Assembly (NCBI GenBank): GCA_963693315.1
Contig: OY856187.1
Location: 391,369,269-391,433,268, forward strand
Reading direction: 5' to 3'
Origin: Diogma glabrata
Lineage: Eukaryota; Arthropoda; Insecta; Diptera; Cylindrotomidae
Length of the DNA: 64,000 bases
The translations under genes and the position numbers were made by a program. The notes beneath the pieces were generated by a model, which saw only the letters and a program-made list of their open reading frames with translations, was not told where the DNA came from and did no database searches. How positions within the stretch are numbered: position 1 is the first letter of the stretch; each line of letters opens with the position of its first letter. Of this stretch, positions 33,897 to 46,000 are shown in pieces.

Positions 33897-33908
33897 CCCG
33901 ACAAACAA
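33897..33908. repeat. Left TIR of the EnSpm-like element
   Basis: CCCGACAAACAA; exact inverted match at 42990-43001, preceded by AAT. Confidence 0.83.
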
Positions 33909-34111
33909 TTGCTAATTTTGTAAACGAAAAAAAACTGAATTGTGTTCCGTGACTGCATCGGTAATTAGGAGACAAGTAACCGAAAAAAGATCGCATTGTG
34001 GTCAAAGAACGCCTTGTCACATGATGACGAACGAAGACCTTTCGATAGCTTTTCAGTAATATGTTATTGACCGAGGACTGCCATATTTCTGTACACATTA
34101 GTACTCTTTTG

Positions 34112-34460
34112 CAGTTTATTATTGAACACAATTAAGTCATTAACTGGTAACATTATCCAGTTTATTGTTGGACACAATTAGGCCATTAAATGTTACCATT
34201 TTCCAGTTTATTGTTGGACACAATTAGGCCATTAAATGTTACCATTATCCAGTTTATTGTTGGACACAATTAGGCCATTAACTGGTCCATAAACCAGTTT
34301 ATTGTCGGAAACAATTAAGTCAATCCTGGTATCATTATCCAGTTTATTGTTGGACACAATTCAGCCAATAACTGGTATCATTATCCAATTGATTGTTGGA
34401 CACAATACAATCATTAAATGGTACCAGTTTATTACGCAGTTTATTTTTAGCCCCAATTCA
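34112..34460. repeat. 46-bp subterminal minisatellite, about 7.5 units
   Basis: CAGTTTATTGTTGGACACAA starts units at 34112, 34158, 34204, 34250, 34295, 34340 and 34386, giving 45-46-bp steps, with degraded copies to 34460. The units hold CCAGTTTATT and AACTGGT-type half sites. The position just inside one element end fits subterminal transposase-binding repeats. Confidence 0.88.
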
Positions 34461-36232
34461 GTCATAAGTTGGTTCTAAATTTAAATAAATTTAGAACAAA
34501 ACGAAAAAAAACACGAAAATTTAATTCATATTTCAAAATATAATTCATATTTATATAATTGTAATTGTATAAAAATAATTCATATAGTTCATATTTATAT
34601 TGTTTCATTTTACATTCTATAATTTTTAAATTGTTTTCATTCCATTATACTTTTCAATCTTTTAACTCTAATAGACGACCTCTTGAGAAACTCTTGAATA
34701 CCCTTCTTTACCTGTTCCTCTGTAATTGGTTGGTCCTTGTTCATATAATTGATGACATTTGTTGTCAACACCGTAATATTTTTGTTATCGGAAAACACTC
34801 GTTTTGAAATGGCTAGAATGTTTAAAAATATACATTTTAGGTAAGAAAAAGAATTCTTGAATATAAATTACCTTTGTCTGTTACTTTTATGCCAGATTGA
34901 CCTGTCCATGTATATTTTCGAACCAGGTCGTAAGTAAATAAATGTTCAAATAATTGTTTGATAGTTTTATTTAATGAAGTACTTTTGTACTTATATAATC
35001 TTAATGTCTGAAAGAGAAAATATAATCTAAAAACTTGTTAACTAGTTAAGTAAAAATGCACTACCATTTGATCTCTAAAATGATTGTCTTGCAAATCACT
35101 ATTAAACTCCATTATTTGCAAAACTGTTTTTAATGGTACCGATGGATAATTGCAATTGAAATCCTTCGTAATTGCAGAATTTGTAGATTCTTGCCTTTTG
35201 ATATTTATCAGCTCTTCCAAAAATGATTTTAAAGCTTTTTGATTTTGTAAAATTTCTTTATTTTTTTTTTTCTGTTTAATTTTTTGTTCAGATTGGTTTT
35301 TTAAAATTGAATCAAGTTTTGAATCTAGAGCATCTATTTTTCTAGTTAAACTAAACAATTTTGGTTGAGATTTATTTTTTTTCTCTTTTTTTGTAGGATT
35401 TTCAATTTCATTTTGTGAAATTGCACTATTATAGCTTGGATCCAGCAACTTTTGTCCAATACAACAGTTTTGTCGCATAACCTGTCCTCTAGTAGGTGAA
35501 ATATTTTGGGTTGCTCGCAAAGGTGAAGCGTTATCAGTATATATTGATACATCAGATTCAGATACGTCTGTTACAGTTTTGAGGAGCTCAGAATCGTTAT
35601 CGAATTCAGGACGTGTTGTAGGTGGTTTTAGGGAAATTTCTGGAATAGGAAATTATTAAAATAATACAAAGTGATAATAATAGTTAATAATTTATCATTT
35701 GTTTTTTAATTACCTTGATTTAGTGACTGTTTTATTTCTGTGTCTATTTTTTGTTTATTTACTAAATCATTTTAATTGTGTTGAGAAACAGTTTCATAAG
35801 TAACCCTTGAAACATTAGAAATATCCCTTAAAACGATTGTATTATCATACTCTTCAATATGTTGACCAGTTAATGTCAGTCCCTGACGGAAAATAAAGTA
35901 TGAAAAACTATGAAAAAAAAATGAAAATTTATGAGAAACAAATATGATAAACTATGAAAAATTATAAAAAAATATGAAAAACTATCTAAATTAATGAAAA
36001 ACATATCTAAATTTGGACATTTTCATAAATTTTCATAGTTATTTTCATAGTTTTTCTACAAACAATTATGAATTTCTATGAATTTTTATGACAATGATTA
36101 ATGAAAATTTAAAATATAGGTATGCAAATCTATGATGGTTGGCGGTTCGAAATTCGAAGGTGTCATTTTTGGAAGGATGTTTCCATACGAATAAAAAATT
36201 CGAAAAAAACGTGTTCTAGACCGAGTTGTGTA

Positions 36233-37379
36233 AACTTGACCAGTTTTGATTTTTCTGAAACTTTTCATATTAAAAGTATGGACAAAATAAAAAATACAAC
36301 TTATTTTACAATTTTTTTAAAGTGCATAGTTTGAGCATATGGGGCACCCCGATACGTATGAATAATTAAAATTCTGTCAATCCGATGTAACTTTGAAATT
36401 AAACTGCTCAAGAACGGCTATACCGATTTCATCAAACTTTTTTTGGTTTGATAGATGATTAGTTGGTCGTTTGAAAAAAAATTAATTTATTGTTTTTGTA
36501 ATTAATTTTTAAATAAAAATATTAAAAATACTTTTATAAAGATAGCGCTAGGGTCGAAGATCAATTGGAATTTAATGCATTTTTTTCCTGAAAATAGTTC
36601 TATTCTTACTTTAAAGTATATCAGATTTACAAGGAGACGTTAATTTTTGTTCTTGAGATATTTAATTTTAAAGATTTTTAGTACGACTAAAATTCTAATT
36701 TTTCATCATACTTTCAAACAACTTCCATCAACAAAAAATTTTAAAATCAATTAAATTTTAACTTTTTTTTTAAATATAGCTCTATCCTTACTTTAAAATA
36801 TTTCAAATTTACAAAGAGGTGTTAATTCGTGTTCTTGAGATATTTAATTTTAAAAATTTTTAATCCGTCTAAAATTCTAATTGTTCATTATTTTTTCGAT
36901 CAATTTTTATCATCAAAAAATTTTAACCACTGAAGTTTGAAAAAATGGTGGAAAATTCGAATTTTAGTTGGACCAAAAATCTTTAAAATTAAATATCTCA
37001 AGAACAAAAATTAACGCCTCCTTGGAAAAAAATTAATTAAACTCCAATTGATCTTCGACCCTAGGGCTATCTTTAAAAAAGGTTTTTTAATATTTTTATC
37101 TAAAAATTAATTACAAAAACAATAAATTAATTTTTTTTCAAACGACCAACTAATCATCTATCAAACCAAAAAAAGTTTGATGAAATCGGTATAGCCGTTC
37201 TTGAGCAGTTTAATTTCAAAGTTACATCGGATTGACAGAATTTTAATTATTCATACGTATCGGGGTGCCCCATATGCTCAAACTATGCACTTTAAAAAAT
37301 TTGTAAAATAAGTTGTATTTTTTATTTTGTCCATACTTTTAATATGAAAAGTTTCAGAAAAATCAAAACTGGTCAAGTT
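36233..37379. repeat. Long foldback, arms about 450-490 bp
   Basis: The left arm, 36233 to about 36720 (AACTTGACCAGTTTTGATTT, then GGGGCACCCCGATACGTATG), is matched in reverse by about 36930-37379. A loop of about 200 bp contains a third, partial copy of the inner segment (TTCTTGAGATATTTAATTTT). Transcription through it would give a long hairpin RNA. Confidence 0.88.
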
Positions 37380-37650
37380 CAAATCTCGACTTTTTCACCT
37401 GCGTGGATCACGTTTTTCATCAATTATGCATGCCCATTCGATCAAGAAACTGAATAATTTTACATTCATATCAAAGTATCACTACTTAACATCTTTGAAT
37501 TGAGTATCAGAAAAAACCATAGCATTACCTACTAAGATTTTAAATTTCACCGTAAACATAAGGGCGGGCGAAATAGCTAATTATGTATTAAGGGCGTAAA
37601 GTAGGACTTTTTTGCTTCAGAGTGAAATCAAAGAAACACTAGAAAGCAAA

Positions 37651-37787
37651 AATAGTACATTATGATGCTAGGACGTAAAGCTAAAGATTTTGGACGGATG
37701 TGGAGTTTGCAAATCGAGGCGCTAGCCGAGATTTGCACCCACATTAAGTCCAAAATAGCTTACGTCCGTGCATCATATACTATTTTT
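37651..37787. repeat. Imperfect hairpin, arms about 60 bp
   Basis: TAGTACATTATGATGC, then GGACGTAAAGC, then TTTTGGAC, then GTTTGCAAATC pairs with GATTTGCACCC, then GTCCAAAATAGCTTACGTCC, then GCATCATATACTA. It is centred on GGCGCTAGCC. Confidence 0.75.
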
Positions 37788-39861
37788 TATTCGCCGCAAG
37801 CAAAATATTTTAAGAAAATTTGTTTATTCTAAATTAAAATTACAAATTTTCATAAATTTTAAAATCAAAATATGTGGAACAAGTAACCTTTGAAAAAATA
37901 TTTATTATTTTTTCCAAATTCTATGACAACAAATGATAACAACTATTTTAATTGGATAATGAAATTTTGAATTTGCGGGTTGCTTTGATAAAAAAATTTA
38001 TTTTTCATAGAATTTAAACAAATACAAATGCTTTTTACTTTTTTGGACGTAGCTATGACGACAAAATAAATAGCTGAAAAGTGATACTTTAAAGCCGCAA
38101 ATCACAGTAATAAAGTAACACTTTAATTTATAGGCGAATAAAAAAAATTTTATATCCGAATTACGTACAAAGTTTGTTGTACGAGTAAGATTCTATAAGA
38201 TTTATGCTAAAATAATATATAATACCAAACACAAATTTTGGCATATTGAATCATAATGAAAAACATAAATTTTTAGAAAAGCTCACAATTGCTCCTATTT
38301 AATCCTGGTTTCAACAAGGTTGTTTTTATAGATAAATGGAAAGATTGGATCCTTTGCAACATTTTGCATTTGTGAACAAATTTTGCGCAAATGCGGTGGC
38401 CAAAGTTATATGGTGTCAAACTTTCAACTTCACATTGGCCCCCTTTGAGATTTAAAATAAATTTAGATTTTTACTAAATTCTCAAACTATGAAGCTCCGC
38501 TAATCTGCTTCAAAACTGAGTGATTAACTATCGGATTAAGGTGTAACTGACATTAAATGATTATTATATGCTTTTGTTAAAACGCAACGTTACCTTTTCG
38601 GAATATTCAGAAATTTTGTTTGACTTTTGTAACTTTCGCCCTTTTGAGTTTCCGCCAAATTTAGTTTTCATATTTATCATGCAGAGAACCTAATCTATCT
38701 ATTTACAAAATCGCTATTTTGAATACCGAAATAAAATAGGATTCGAAAAAATTTTACGTGCTCAATAATCAGATTTTTTCTTAGTTTTTCATAGTTCATA
38801 AACATAATTTTTCAGATAAATTCATAATTGTTTACCTAATTTTCATAGAAAATAAGAGATTTTAAAAAAAATTAACATGTTCATAGTCATAGTTTTTCAT
38901 TTTTAGAGACATACTTTTGCAGAGAAATTCATACTTTTTCCTAAAAAATTATATTTGTTCCTATTATTTTCTATGAAAAATTATTATTGTCTATGACTTT
39001 TCGTTTCGTAGCTTTTCATTGAATTTCTTTGAATTTTTCATAGTTTTTCATAGATTCTTTTCCGTCAGGGGTGCAATATCTTAATAATGAAAATAAGTAT
39101 TAAAAACAAATAATCTATCATTACATTTTTAATTTTTTACTACCCGTATTTGTCTTCTCCCGTGTCCTTGAAACAGAATTCCCATATGATAGTGCTGCTA
39201 GAGGTGGAACTTCGTTGTTAAATTCTAAATTAATATTCGACAAGTTGTCCACAAATTCGAACTCAGCATTAAGATTTGGCACTTCGTACCTAGCTTTTTT
39301 TATTTTGTGCCAATTTTCTTCATCGGTATTTGTATGAAACTCGAAATATTTCTCAAGTTCTCTTGCCTCAGCTAAAGTCTCAATTTGTGATCTGAGAACA
39401 TTGCATACATATTTCTCCCAAGACGAATCAGGCAAGGAATCTTTTTTTTTGATAGTTTGGCGATAGTTATGAGGCCAGTAAATAAAGTTGTCTATAATCC
39501 AGTTAGATAGCACTACAGACACCTCTTTTTTATCATTTTTATCTGTTGTTTCGATGATTGAGTACATTTTCGACCTATAATATACATTCAATTTAAATTT
39601 ATATATCGTCGCTTTAATAATGAAACAACGTATTCGCAAAAGTGTAGTTTCGAGATAATTGGGTTTAAAGATTTTTCGATTTTCCGATTTTCGTAAACTC
39701 GGCAGCACTATTGAATGAATAAAGATATTGGAAAAAAAATTTCTACCAATTAATCTTGACTAATTTCCCCACAGCATATTAAAATTTCACTTTGGTACCT
39801 GCTGGCTTTTCTACCTAAAAAGAGGTGAAAAGTCAATCAGGTACCTTATACGTTATTTCAT

Positions 39862-40271
39862 ATTTCATATACGTTATTTCATTTTGCATGGAAGTACGAT
39901 TAAGTCTAAAACTAATTATTATTGAACTAACGCATAATATTCTTACAATTTTTTATTTATATGAACCGGCATATCATGTAGTAATGAATGATGCTTATAC
40001 AATATTTTAGATTTACCATTTCGTGTGACGATCGTAATGTATGTAAAGTATACGACACTGATTTTACCCAAGTTATTATTCTGTAGGAATTGAAATATCG
40101 TACATGCATTTACGCTGTTTCAATATTTAACCAAATTCAAATTTGCATGTACGTTAATTAACAATATATTAATTTTCACCCCCAGTTATAAAAAAATTGG
40201 AAAATGTTAAAATGCCACTTTATAGACATCCTTATGGGGAATGCAGCGCACCCATTATATAATAACAACGT
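39862..40271 (-). repeat. About 410-bp interspersed repeat, copy 2
   Basis: Reverse-oriented, nearly full-length match to 5978-6386. It lies between the DUF4806 gene and the transposase gene of the EnSpm-like element, so it moved in after that element. Confidence 0.82.
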
Positions 40272-40366
40272 ATATATGGCATACGTTATTTCATTATTAA
40301 AGCGACGATATGATAATGATACAAAATTATTTCATGTTAGAAAAGAAATAATATAATAAGTCAAAC

Positions 40367-42346
40367 CTAGTGTAAGTTGTTAGTATGCAGGATTGGAAAA
40401 AAAATATATTTGTTGTCTTCGTCTTGCATAGCAAAAATTTTTTTTTCTATAAATTCATATGGCCACATATATTCCGCTGTTTCAATGAAATCTGCTTTGT
40501 ATATATCAAATCTAGTTGAATTTATAGGTATCTCATAAAAATGAACATTGTTTACACACTTATTTCCGACTACAAATATTTTACCCCTAATAACTACAAT
40601 ATGTCTAAGGCGTACAATATCTTTATTTCGCCCCAAAAACCAACAATTTTTTTCTGTGCTACTAAGTTCAAAATTTTTTAGCATAATTTTTTTATAAATT
40701 TTTTGCCCATTTTCATAGCAAATCTTTTTTAAAATAGGATAAACTTTTTGTTTACCAGTTTCAATTGTTTGAACGTTATTTTTTTCAAATAAACGGTTAA
40801 ATAACTGAGCAAGTGGCTGGTTAGGTTTTCGTAGCATATTCTTTACAGAAAACATGTAACTCTCGAATGGAAATGCAGAAAAAGAATCTAAAGTACCAAA
40901 CTGTTTCACATCATCTGTTAAATGTATTAAACAATGCATATTGTATGTTAGGTGATGCCGTCCGTATATTTGTGCCATTCCATTAACAAATTCTTTCAGT
41001 AAATTATGGGCTACATCAGCTTTTGTTTGAGATAATGTCGCACTGCATAGAATTAAAATTGCAGTATGGAGTAAAAGAAAATGATTGTATTTCTCCTTTG
41101 ATAAAACGTTTTTAAGTACAAATGGACCGCAATATAATACAAAGACCCTAAATTCAGAGCCTTTAAAGTAAGAAAGTTCTGATAACGGTCTTATTCGTCG
41201 CTGAAAATCATACGGCTGTGTTTTACTTATCATTTGTAACTTATTTGATATTTTTTTAACTTCTGCACTAGAGAGAAGAGATGTTGTATCTCCATGTACC
41301 CACATTTTTAGTAGTTTTTTGACGACGCCCAAACAGACTAAATGCAGATATTCTAATGGGAATTGCCTGATCATATCAATGTCTAACTCTTCTAAAATCG
41401 AGACACAGTTATGATGATTTTCATCTGCTTTCTGTCTAAACGACTCATTAGTACGTAGCCTTATGTTTTCTATTGAATATGTCATCCTATTACGAATAAA
41501 CTCTCCCTCTTTCCAACATTTAAGACACCCAGAATATGCTGCATGAGATTTTGTGCCAAGTATACTCGACCTTGCTGGAGCATCACATATAAAAGCTCGA
41601 ACTTCTATGCAAATTTTCATTCCGTTATTTATATATCCATTTTCCATAAGATCTTTAAGCTCATGAACAAATGGTTTTAAGAAAACATTAAAATCATTTG
41701 GTTTTTTACTTCCATAATAGATACTTATAATGAAAATATTGGGCTTATTTAGATTAACACATTTAGCTAAAATCAACCAAAAACTATTTTGATTACTTTT
41801 ATTAATTGGTACTCCATCAATATTAAAATCAAATACAATTTTTTTCGGTAAGCAATTCAAACCAAACAGTAAGAATAACAAATATTTGTGTAAGCCAATA
41901 TAACAGTATTCACCTGGTGGACATTCCAACATTTCTCTAGACGATGGAGTGCTCAAGAGAGTTCTACTATCTTTCGTTAAATTTTCGAAACCATTTAATC
42001 TCAACGCAATCAAAAGTTCATTAACTGCTTTTGCTTGAATATTATTTCTGATTGCCCATAGCTGAAGAAATTCCAAAATATTCTTACCATCTACGAAATT
42101 GGTATTGGATGAATTATTAATTAAATTATCTTTATTATTTTTCAAAGTAGAAGATAATTTTTCAACATCATCTCCACTTCTATCAGTTGTAATACAACTT
42201 CTGTTGCGAATCTCCATTTGAGAAATAGTTTTAATATCATTTCTATTTTCACTCTTCAAAATATTTTGGGCAGTCTTATTATCAGGAAACAAATGCCGTC
42301 TAATAGACCGCTTAGAAAGGTTTATTACACTTTTATATTTTGGCAT
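40367..42346 (-). CDS. EnSpm/CACTA-like transposase (intact ORF)
   Basis: The frame opens at 42406 (MCPTCYWYTDD), but I prefer the ATG at 42346 (MPKYKSVINLSKRSIRR), the basic start seen in animal EnSpm-type transposases, giving 659 residues. Numbering from 42406: D197 in FNIDGVPINKS and D275 in AFICDAPARSS are the first two catalytic acids, and E352 in FPLEYLHLVCLGVVKKLL is the likely third. A zinc pair CLKC (294-297) follows D275. Conserved downstream boxes are LTYNMHCLIHLTDDVKQFG and DSFSAFPFESYM. No stop or frame break is seen, so this could still make protein. The catalytic assignment is by family pattern, not a structure. The DUF4806 gene lies downstream on the same strand. Confidence 0.9.
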   Translation of the reverse strand: MPKYKSVINLSKRSIRRHLFPDNKTAQNILKSENRNDIKTISQMEIRNRSCITTDRSGDDVEKLSSTLKNNKDNLINNSSNTNFVDGKNILEFLQLWAIRNNIQAKAVNELLIALRLNGFENLTKDSRTLLSTPSSREMLECPPGEYCYIGLHKYLLFLLFGLNCLPKKIVFDFNIDGVPINKSNQNSFWLILAKCVNLNKPNIFIISIYYGSKKPNDFNVFLKPFVHELKDLMENGYINNGMKICIEVRAFICDAPARSSILGTKSHAAYSGCLKCWKEGEFIRNRMTYSIENIRLRTNESFRQKADENHHNCVSILEELDIDMIRQFPLEYLHLVCLGVVKKLLKMWVHGDTTSLLSSAEVKKISNKLQMISKTQPYDFQRRIRPLSELSYFKGSEFRVFVLYCGPFVLKNVLSKEKYNHFLLLHTAILILCSATLSQTKADVAHNLLKEFVNGMAQIYGRHHLTYNMHCLIHLTDDVKQFGTLDSFSAFPFESYMFSVKNMLRKPNQPLAQLFNRLFEKNNVQTIETGKQKVYPILKKICYENGQKIYKKIMLKNFELSSTEKNCWFLGRNKDIVRLRHIVVIRGKIFVVGNKCVNNVHFYEIPINSTRFDIYKADFIETAEYMWPYEFIEKKIFAMQDEDNKYIFFPILHTNNLH

Positions 42347-42989
42347 TGTTGTGTTGTATGGTATCAAACAAATATCATCTGTATACCAGTAACAAGTCGG
42401 GCACAAATCCTTAAAAATTATCGAAGAATAATATTTAGGTAGAATTCATAAAAAATCTACCTATTTAAATGGGTTACATTCCTTCCTTAAATAACTTCCT
42501 TTAATTGAAACTAAAGCTAAATAAAGTTTTTACTCACCAAACTATTTTTTGTTTGTGGTTACTAATCGGGCAGAAATCCTTGAAAACTACCTACAAAAAC
42601 ATTTCAAAAGTATTTTTAATTAATTCTATTTTAAATCTTAATTAATATCTAATAATTATAATTAAAAGTTACCTTTTTTAATATTATTGTGAACAATAAA
42701 TTTCCAATTTATTTAATTTTTATCGATGAACACAACTTTTACATGTGAATTCCAAAACGAAAATAAACCACCATGTGCTCAACAAAATGCAAAATATTTT
42801 ACATGATATAAAGTAAATTCGGGTGGACGAGAAAATGCGAGCTTAAAAAAAAAATTAATTTTTGATTTTCTTGTTCGCAATATATCGCGTCACTTCGTTA
42901 TTTTCAAAATAAAATTAAGAGAGGTTTTTTTTCGGGCACATTTCACCATTCGGGCACAAAGGGCATAAACGTAAACGTCCGGTTACGTT

Positions 42990-43001
42990 TTGTTTGTCGG
43001 G
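42990..43001. repeat. Right TIR of the EnSpm-like element
   Basis: TTGTTTGTCGGG, followed by AAT. The nearby boxes TTCGGGCACA at 42932 and 42951 are probable subterminal sites. Confidence 0.83.
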
Positions 43002-43004
43002 AAT

Positions 43005-46000
43005 GCTAAATTTAAATCAAATAAAAATATATAACTATATCGAAATATAACGGAAATTGAAGTATATATATATATTTATATTGGTCTCTTATTTATTTTG
43101 TCCGATTTTTTTTTTCTTTTAAATTCCTTTTGACCTTTAAATTCATATTTCTTGAATATGTGCTAGTTCTCATTTGTCTTGTGGGGTGAGGAGGGAAGGC
43201 GGAAGATGATGGTATGAATTCTTGAAGTGCGGTGACCAGTCCAATGAACTTCTTGGGACCAATGACCATTTCCCATCAAAATTTTTTTTCATCAAATTTT
43301 TTTTTTGTTTCTTTCTCTGCTGTCTATAATTTTTATTTCCGCTTAGCAAGGTCCACAAAACTCTCCAGTAATCCCAACCTCCCTATACCCTGATTCTTTA
43401 GCCGGGATCAATAGCGGTCTGGTATAGAGTTTGTGGATAAATATTTCTGATAATGTCTTCAATGATATTCACTCTTCTGTTGTTATTAAGAAGACTGGAT
43501 AACATTGAGGACCATTAAAGTGGCGCCCAACTAATATGGCTTAACTAATTCGTTTTCTTATCATTAACCATAAAAATTCATAAGATCATTTGCTTTAGAT
43601 TTCGATAAATCGTGATCTTTGAGAGCAACAAAGTTTTGTCCGTATTAGTTTTAACTGCGCATGGTGTTCCACTTTGGTATTGATTCCCATGTCTGTGACA
43701 GTTTAAATTTTTTCTTTGATAGCAAATAAACCTAGCTTGGTAGTTGTTGAATTATTTGCTTACTATCAAAGAACACAAAGGACGAGACATTCCTTGTTCA
43801 TACCTGAATTTCCTTAAGAATTTTGATATTGGTCAACGATTTCGTTTGCAAGGTTCGTACAATTTCCGTCAACCGACGTTTGAATTTAATCGCGGTACTC
43901 CACTTGCATCGTAATCGTTTCCAAAAGAATTTTTTTTACGCTTCAAGCATTCATCTTAGTTGCTTAATACTCAAGGTATGATCGCACGGTTTTTCATTAT
44001 TATAAATCATGATTTGAGTGCAGTGTTAGGAGTATCATACTTCTGAGGTTCTATTCAAGAAAATTCAAGGTGTGTATTGCATTTGCTTATTTATGATTTT
44101 GTTTTCAAAATTTTGTTTTAATTTTTTTTGTTCCTTAAGAACTATTCTTTTCTTTGGAAATTGTCTTGGTTCGGAATATTTTGATTGGTCCTACCGCTTA
44201 TGTTATAGTGATTTAATTCCCGCATCTCTTCCTCTTTCCTCTCTAGCTATCCCACAATTCACGGATTGTTTAAGAAAAGGAAATAAAGACCAAATAATTG
44301 TAGTACTTCAGTTGTAGTGCTATTTTAATATTATTGTTTGTAAAAAAAACCCAATTTAGTAAATATTAGTTACTTTTGTATTGTATAAACTATATAAAAG
44401 AAAATAAAGTAAAGTTTGTAAAGTTAAGCCAAAAATAATTCACTCCAGAACACTAGCGAGTATTTTTTTTTATTTTTAAATTTAATTTTTAATATTATTT
44501 ATAGACCACATTTTTTTTTGCTTATTTCTTTTTTTTCTTTGATAAGAATACAAATATTTTATATGTTTTTCTTACTCGTATAAAAATACGTTTTGTTCCA
44601 TTTTTTTTATATACCAATTTAGGAATATTACTTTCATTAACATTAAAGATTACTATACGATATTTTCCGTATTACATTATTATAAAATAATTTTTTTTTG
44701 AAATACGCTTACGTTATCTACGTACAGTTGAAGTTTACTTGAATTTTATTTTCATATACTTAAAATTATTTTTTTTGGGGTTTTGTTGATAAATTTTTGG
44801 ACGTACAGAAAATGGATTATTATTCTTTAGCGCCTGACGAGTTACTTGTGGAATGTCAGATAAGTATATAAAAAGTTTTTCGTATATAATAAGTTTTTTA
44901 TTTATGATCCGAAAAATCCCCAAAAATCTCTAAAACCTAAGTTACAGTAATATCAGTTAGCACTGAAAATTTGAAATCAATCAAAATTCGAGTAAAAAAG
45001 CGTTAGGCTCCACAAAATTTTTCGTTAGCGTATTTATATATAAAGAAGAAGATTATATCAAAAGTAATTTTGAGACAAATACGTTTAAAAACAATAATAA
45101 ACTGAGCTTAACTCTAAATATGACACAGTTACAACAAAATACGTTATAATGACCAGATTATATATTTCCAAGTATATATGTAGTTTGAAAGAATTTCTCA
45201 AGGAGACTCGTGCTGCTCAGGTGGTCAGCCAAAGTCTGCCATCTATTGTTTGATTCGCTCCGCCCGACCGGTTAGTAGCCGCATCACAAAATCCACTGTA
45301 ACTCCAAAAATAATTCTAATTATGAAAAATTCTTGCGAGGACATTTTGTTAAAGGTCTAAAGCATTTTTTAATTGATGAGGTAGTATAAAAACCATTAAT
45401 TTAGTTCCCTTAATCACTAATTAAGCATCATTAAACGTGGCTTTCAAAAACCTCAAAAAACAATTTTAAAATAAAAATTTTTTTAAACTAACTTAACTGA
45501 TAATTGCTTCTGTTAACAACATAAAATGTCTGTTATAAAATTGATATTGAGTTAAACCTCGAACATGTATCATCATAAATCTTGGTTTAGATATACAACA
45601 AAATTCTATTTTATTTACATACAATTGATGTCAAAAAATCAAACAACGGAAATATCTGTGGCAAAAAATAAGATAACGATTTATTTTCTTAACGATGGCC
45701 AATAAATCAGAGTCAGGTTCAATAAACAATCATCAAATCAATTTCCACAAATTACGAATCAAATTCAATAAACCAAAAATTTGTTATTGACTCTGAATTA
45801 GACATTAGAAAAAATCAAATTGATTACAGTTATAAAGCAGAAGCTATATATCATTTGTGTTACATTTGATAATCTCTAGATCTAATAACTTTAATTTCTT
45901 TTGTTTTGGAAAAATTGAGTGTGTACTTTGGTTTACTTGGATTCAGCATCTAACAATTGTAATTAGTTTTTTATTTTATTGATGAAACCATGTAGTTGAA

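Larger units (their letters stand above)
35881..39070. mobile_element. 3.19-kb transposable element with CCCTGACGG ends
   Basis: CCCTGACGGAAAA (35881) is exactly inverted at the right end (39058-39070). Both ends continue for about 250-300 bp as arrays of CTATGAAAAA-type boxes in opposite orientation. GT flanks both sides (35879-35880 and 39071-39072), so a 2-bp duplication is possible. It splits exon 2 of the DUF4806 gene. The inside holds a long foldback (36233-37379), a smaller hairpin (37651-37787) and no ORF of note, so it is non-autonomous. I cannot assign a superfamily. Confidence 0.8.
34637..39567 (-). pseudogene. DUF4806-domain accessory gene, five exons, interrupted
   Basis: Exon 1, 39567-39125 (MYSIIETTDKNDKKEV, then LPDSSWEKYVCNVLRS, then AEARELEKYF), is the usual N-terminal module of insect DUF4806 proteins. 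Exon 2 is split by a 3.19-kb insertion: 39079-39071, then 35880-35714 (LTLTGQHIEEYDN), with an in-frame TAA after VSQHN. Exon 3, 35639-35065, has a Lys-rich coiled coil and the DUF4806 start (VPLKTVLQIMEF, then QDNHFRDQM). Exon 4, 35007-34872 (FTYDLVRKYTWTGQSG), completes the domain. Exon 5, 34812-34637 (ITEEQVKKGIQEFLKR), ends with TGA at 34639-34637. Exons 3-5 splice in frame with GT/AG borders. The exon 1/2 junction is off by one base as I read it. Function is unknown; the family recurs beside such transposases. Confidence 0.8.
33897..43001 (-). mobile_element. EnSpm/CACTA-like DNA transposon with DUF4806 accessory gene
   Basis: The left end CCCGACAAACAA (33897-33908) is exactly inverted at 42990-43001. 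The flanking bases are AAT on both sides (33894-33896 and 43002-43004), a 3-bp target duplication as made by EnSpm/CACTA transposases. The 9105-bp element carries a 660-residue transposase and, downstream on the same strand, a five-exon DUF4806 gene. A 46-bp array lies inside the left end, and TCGGGCA boxes lie near the right end (42397, 42567, 42932, 42951). Two foreign insertions sit inside: 35881-39070 and 39862-40271. The termini start CCCGA rather than the CACTR of plant CACTA elements, so the class rests on transposase and duplication size. Confidence 0.85.

Noticed and set aside
34112..34460. CRISPR-like array
   Set aside because: The units are contiguous and diverged, with no unique spacers, and the context is eukaryotic transposon DNA.
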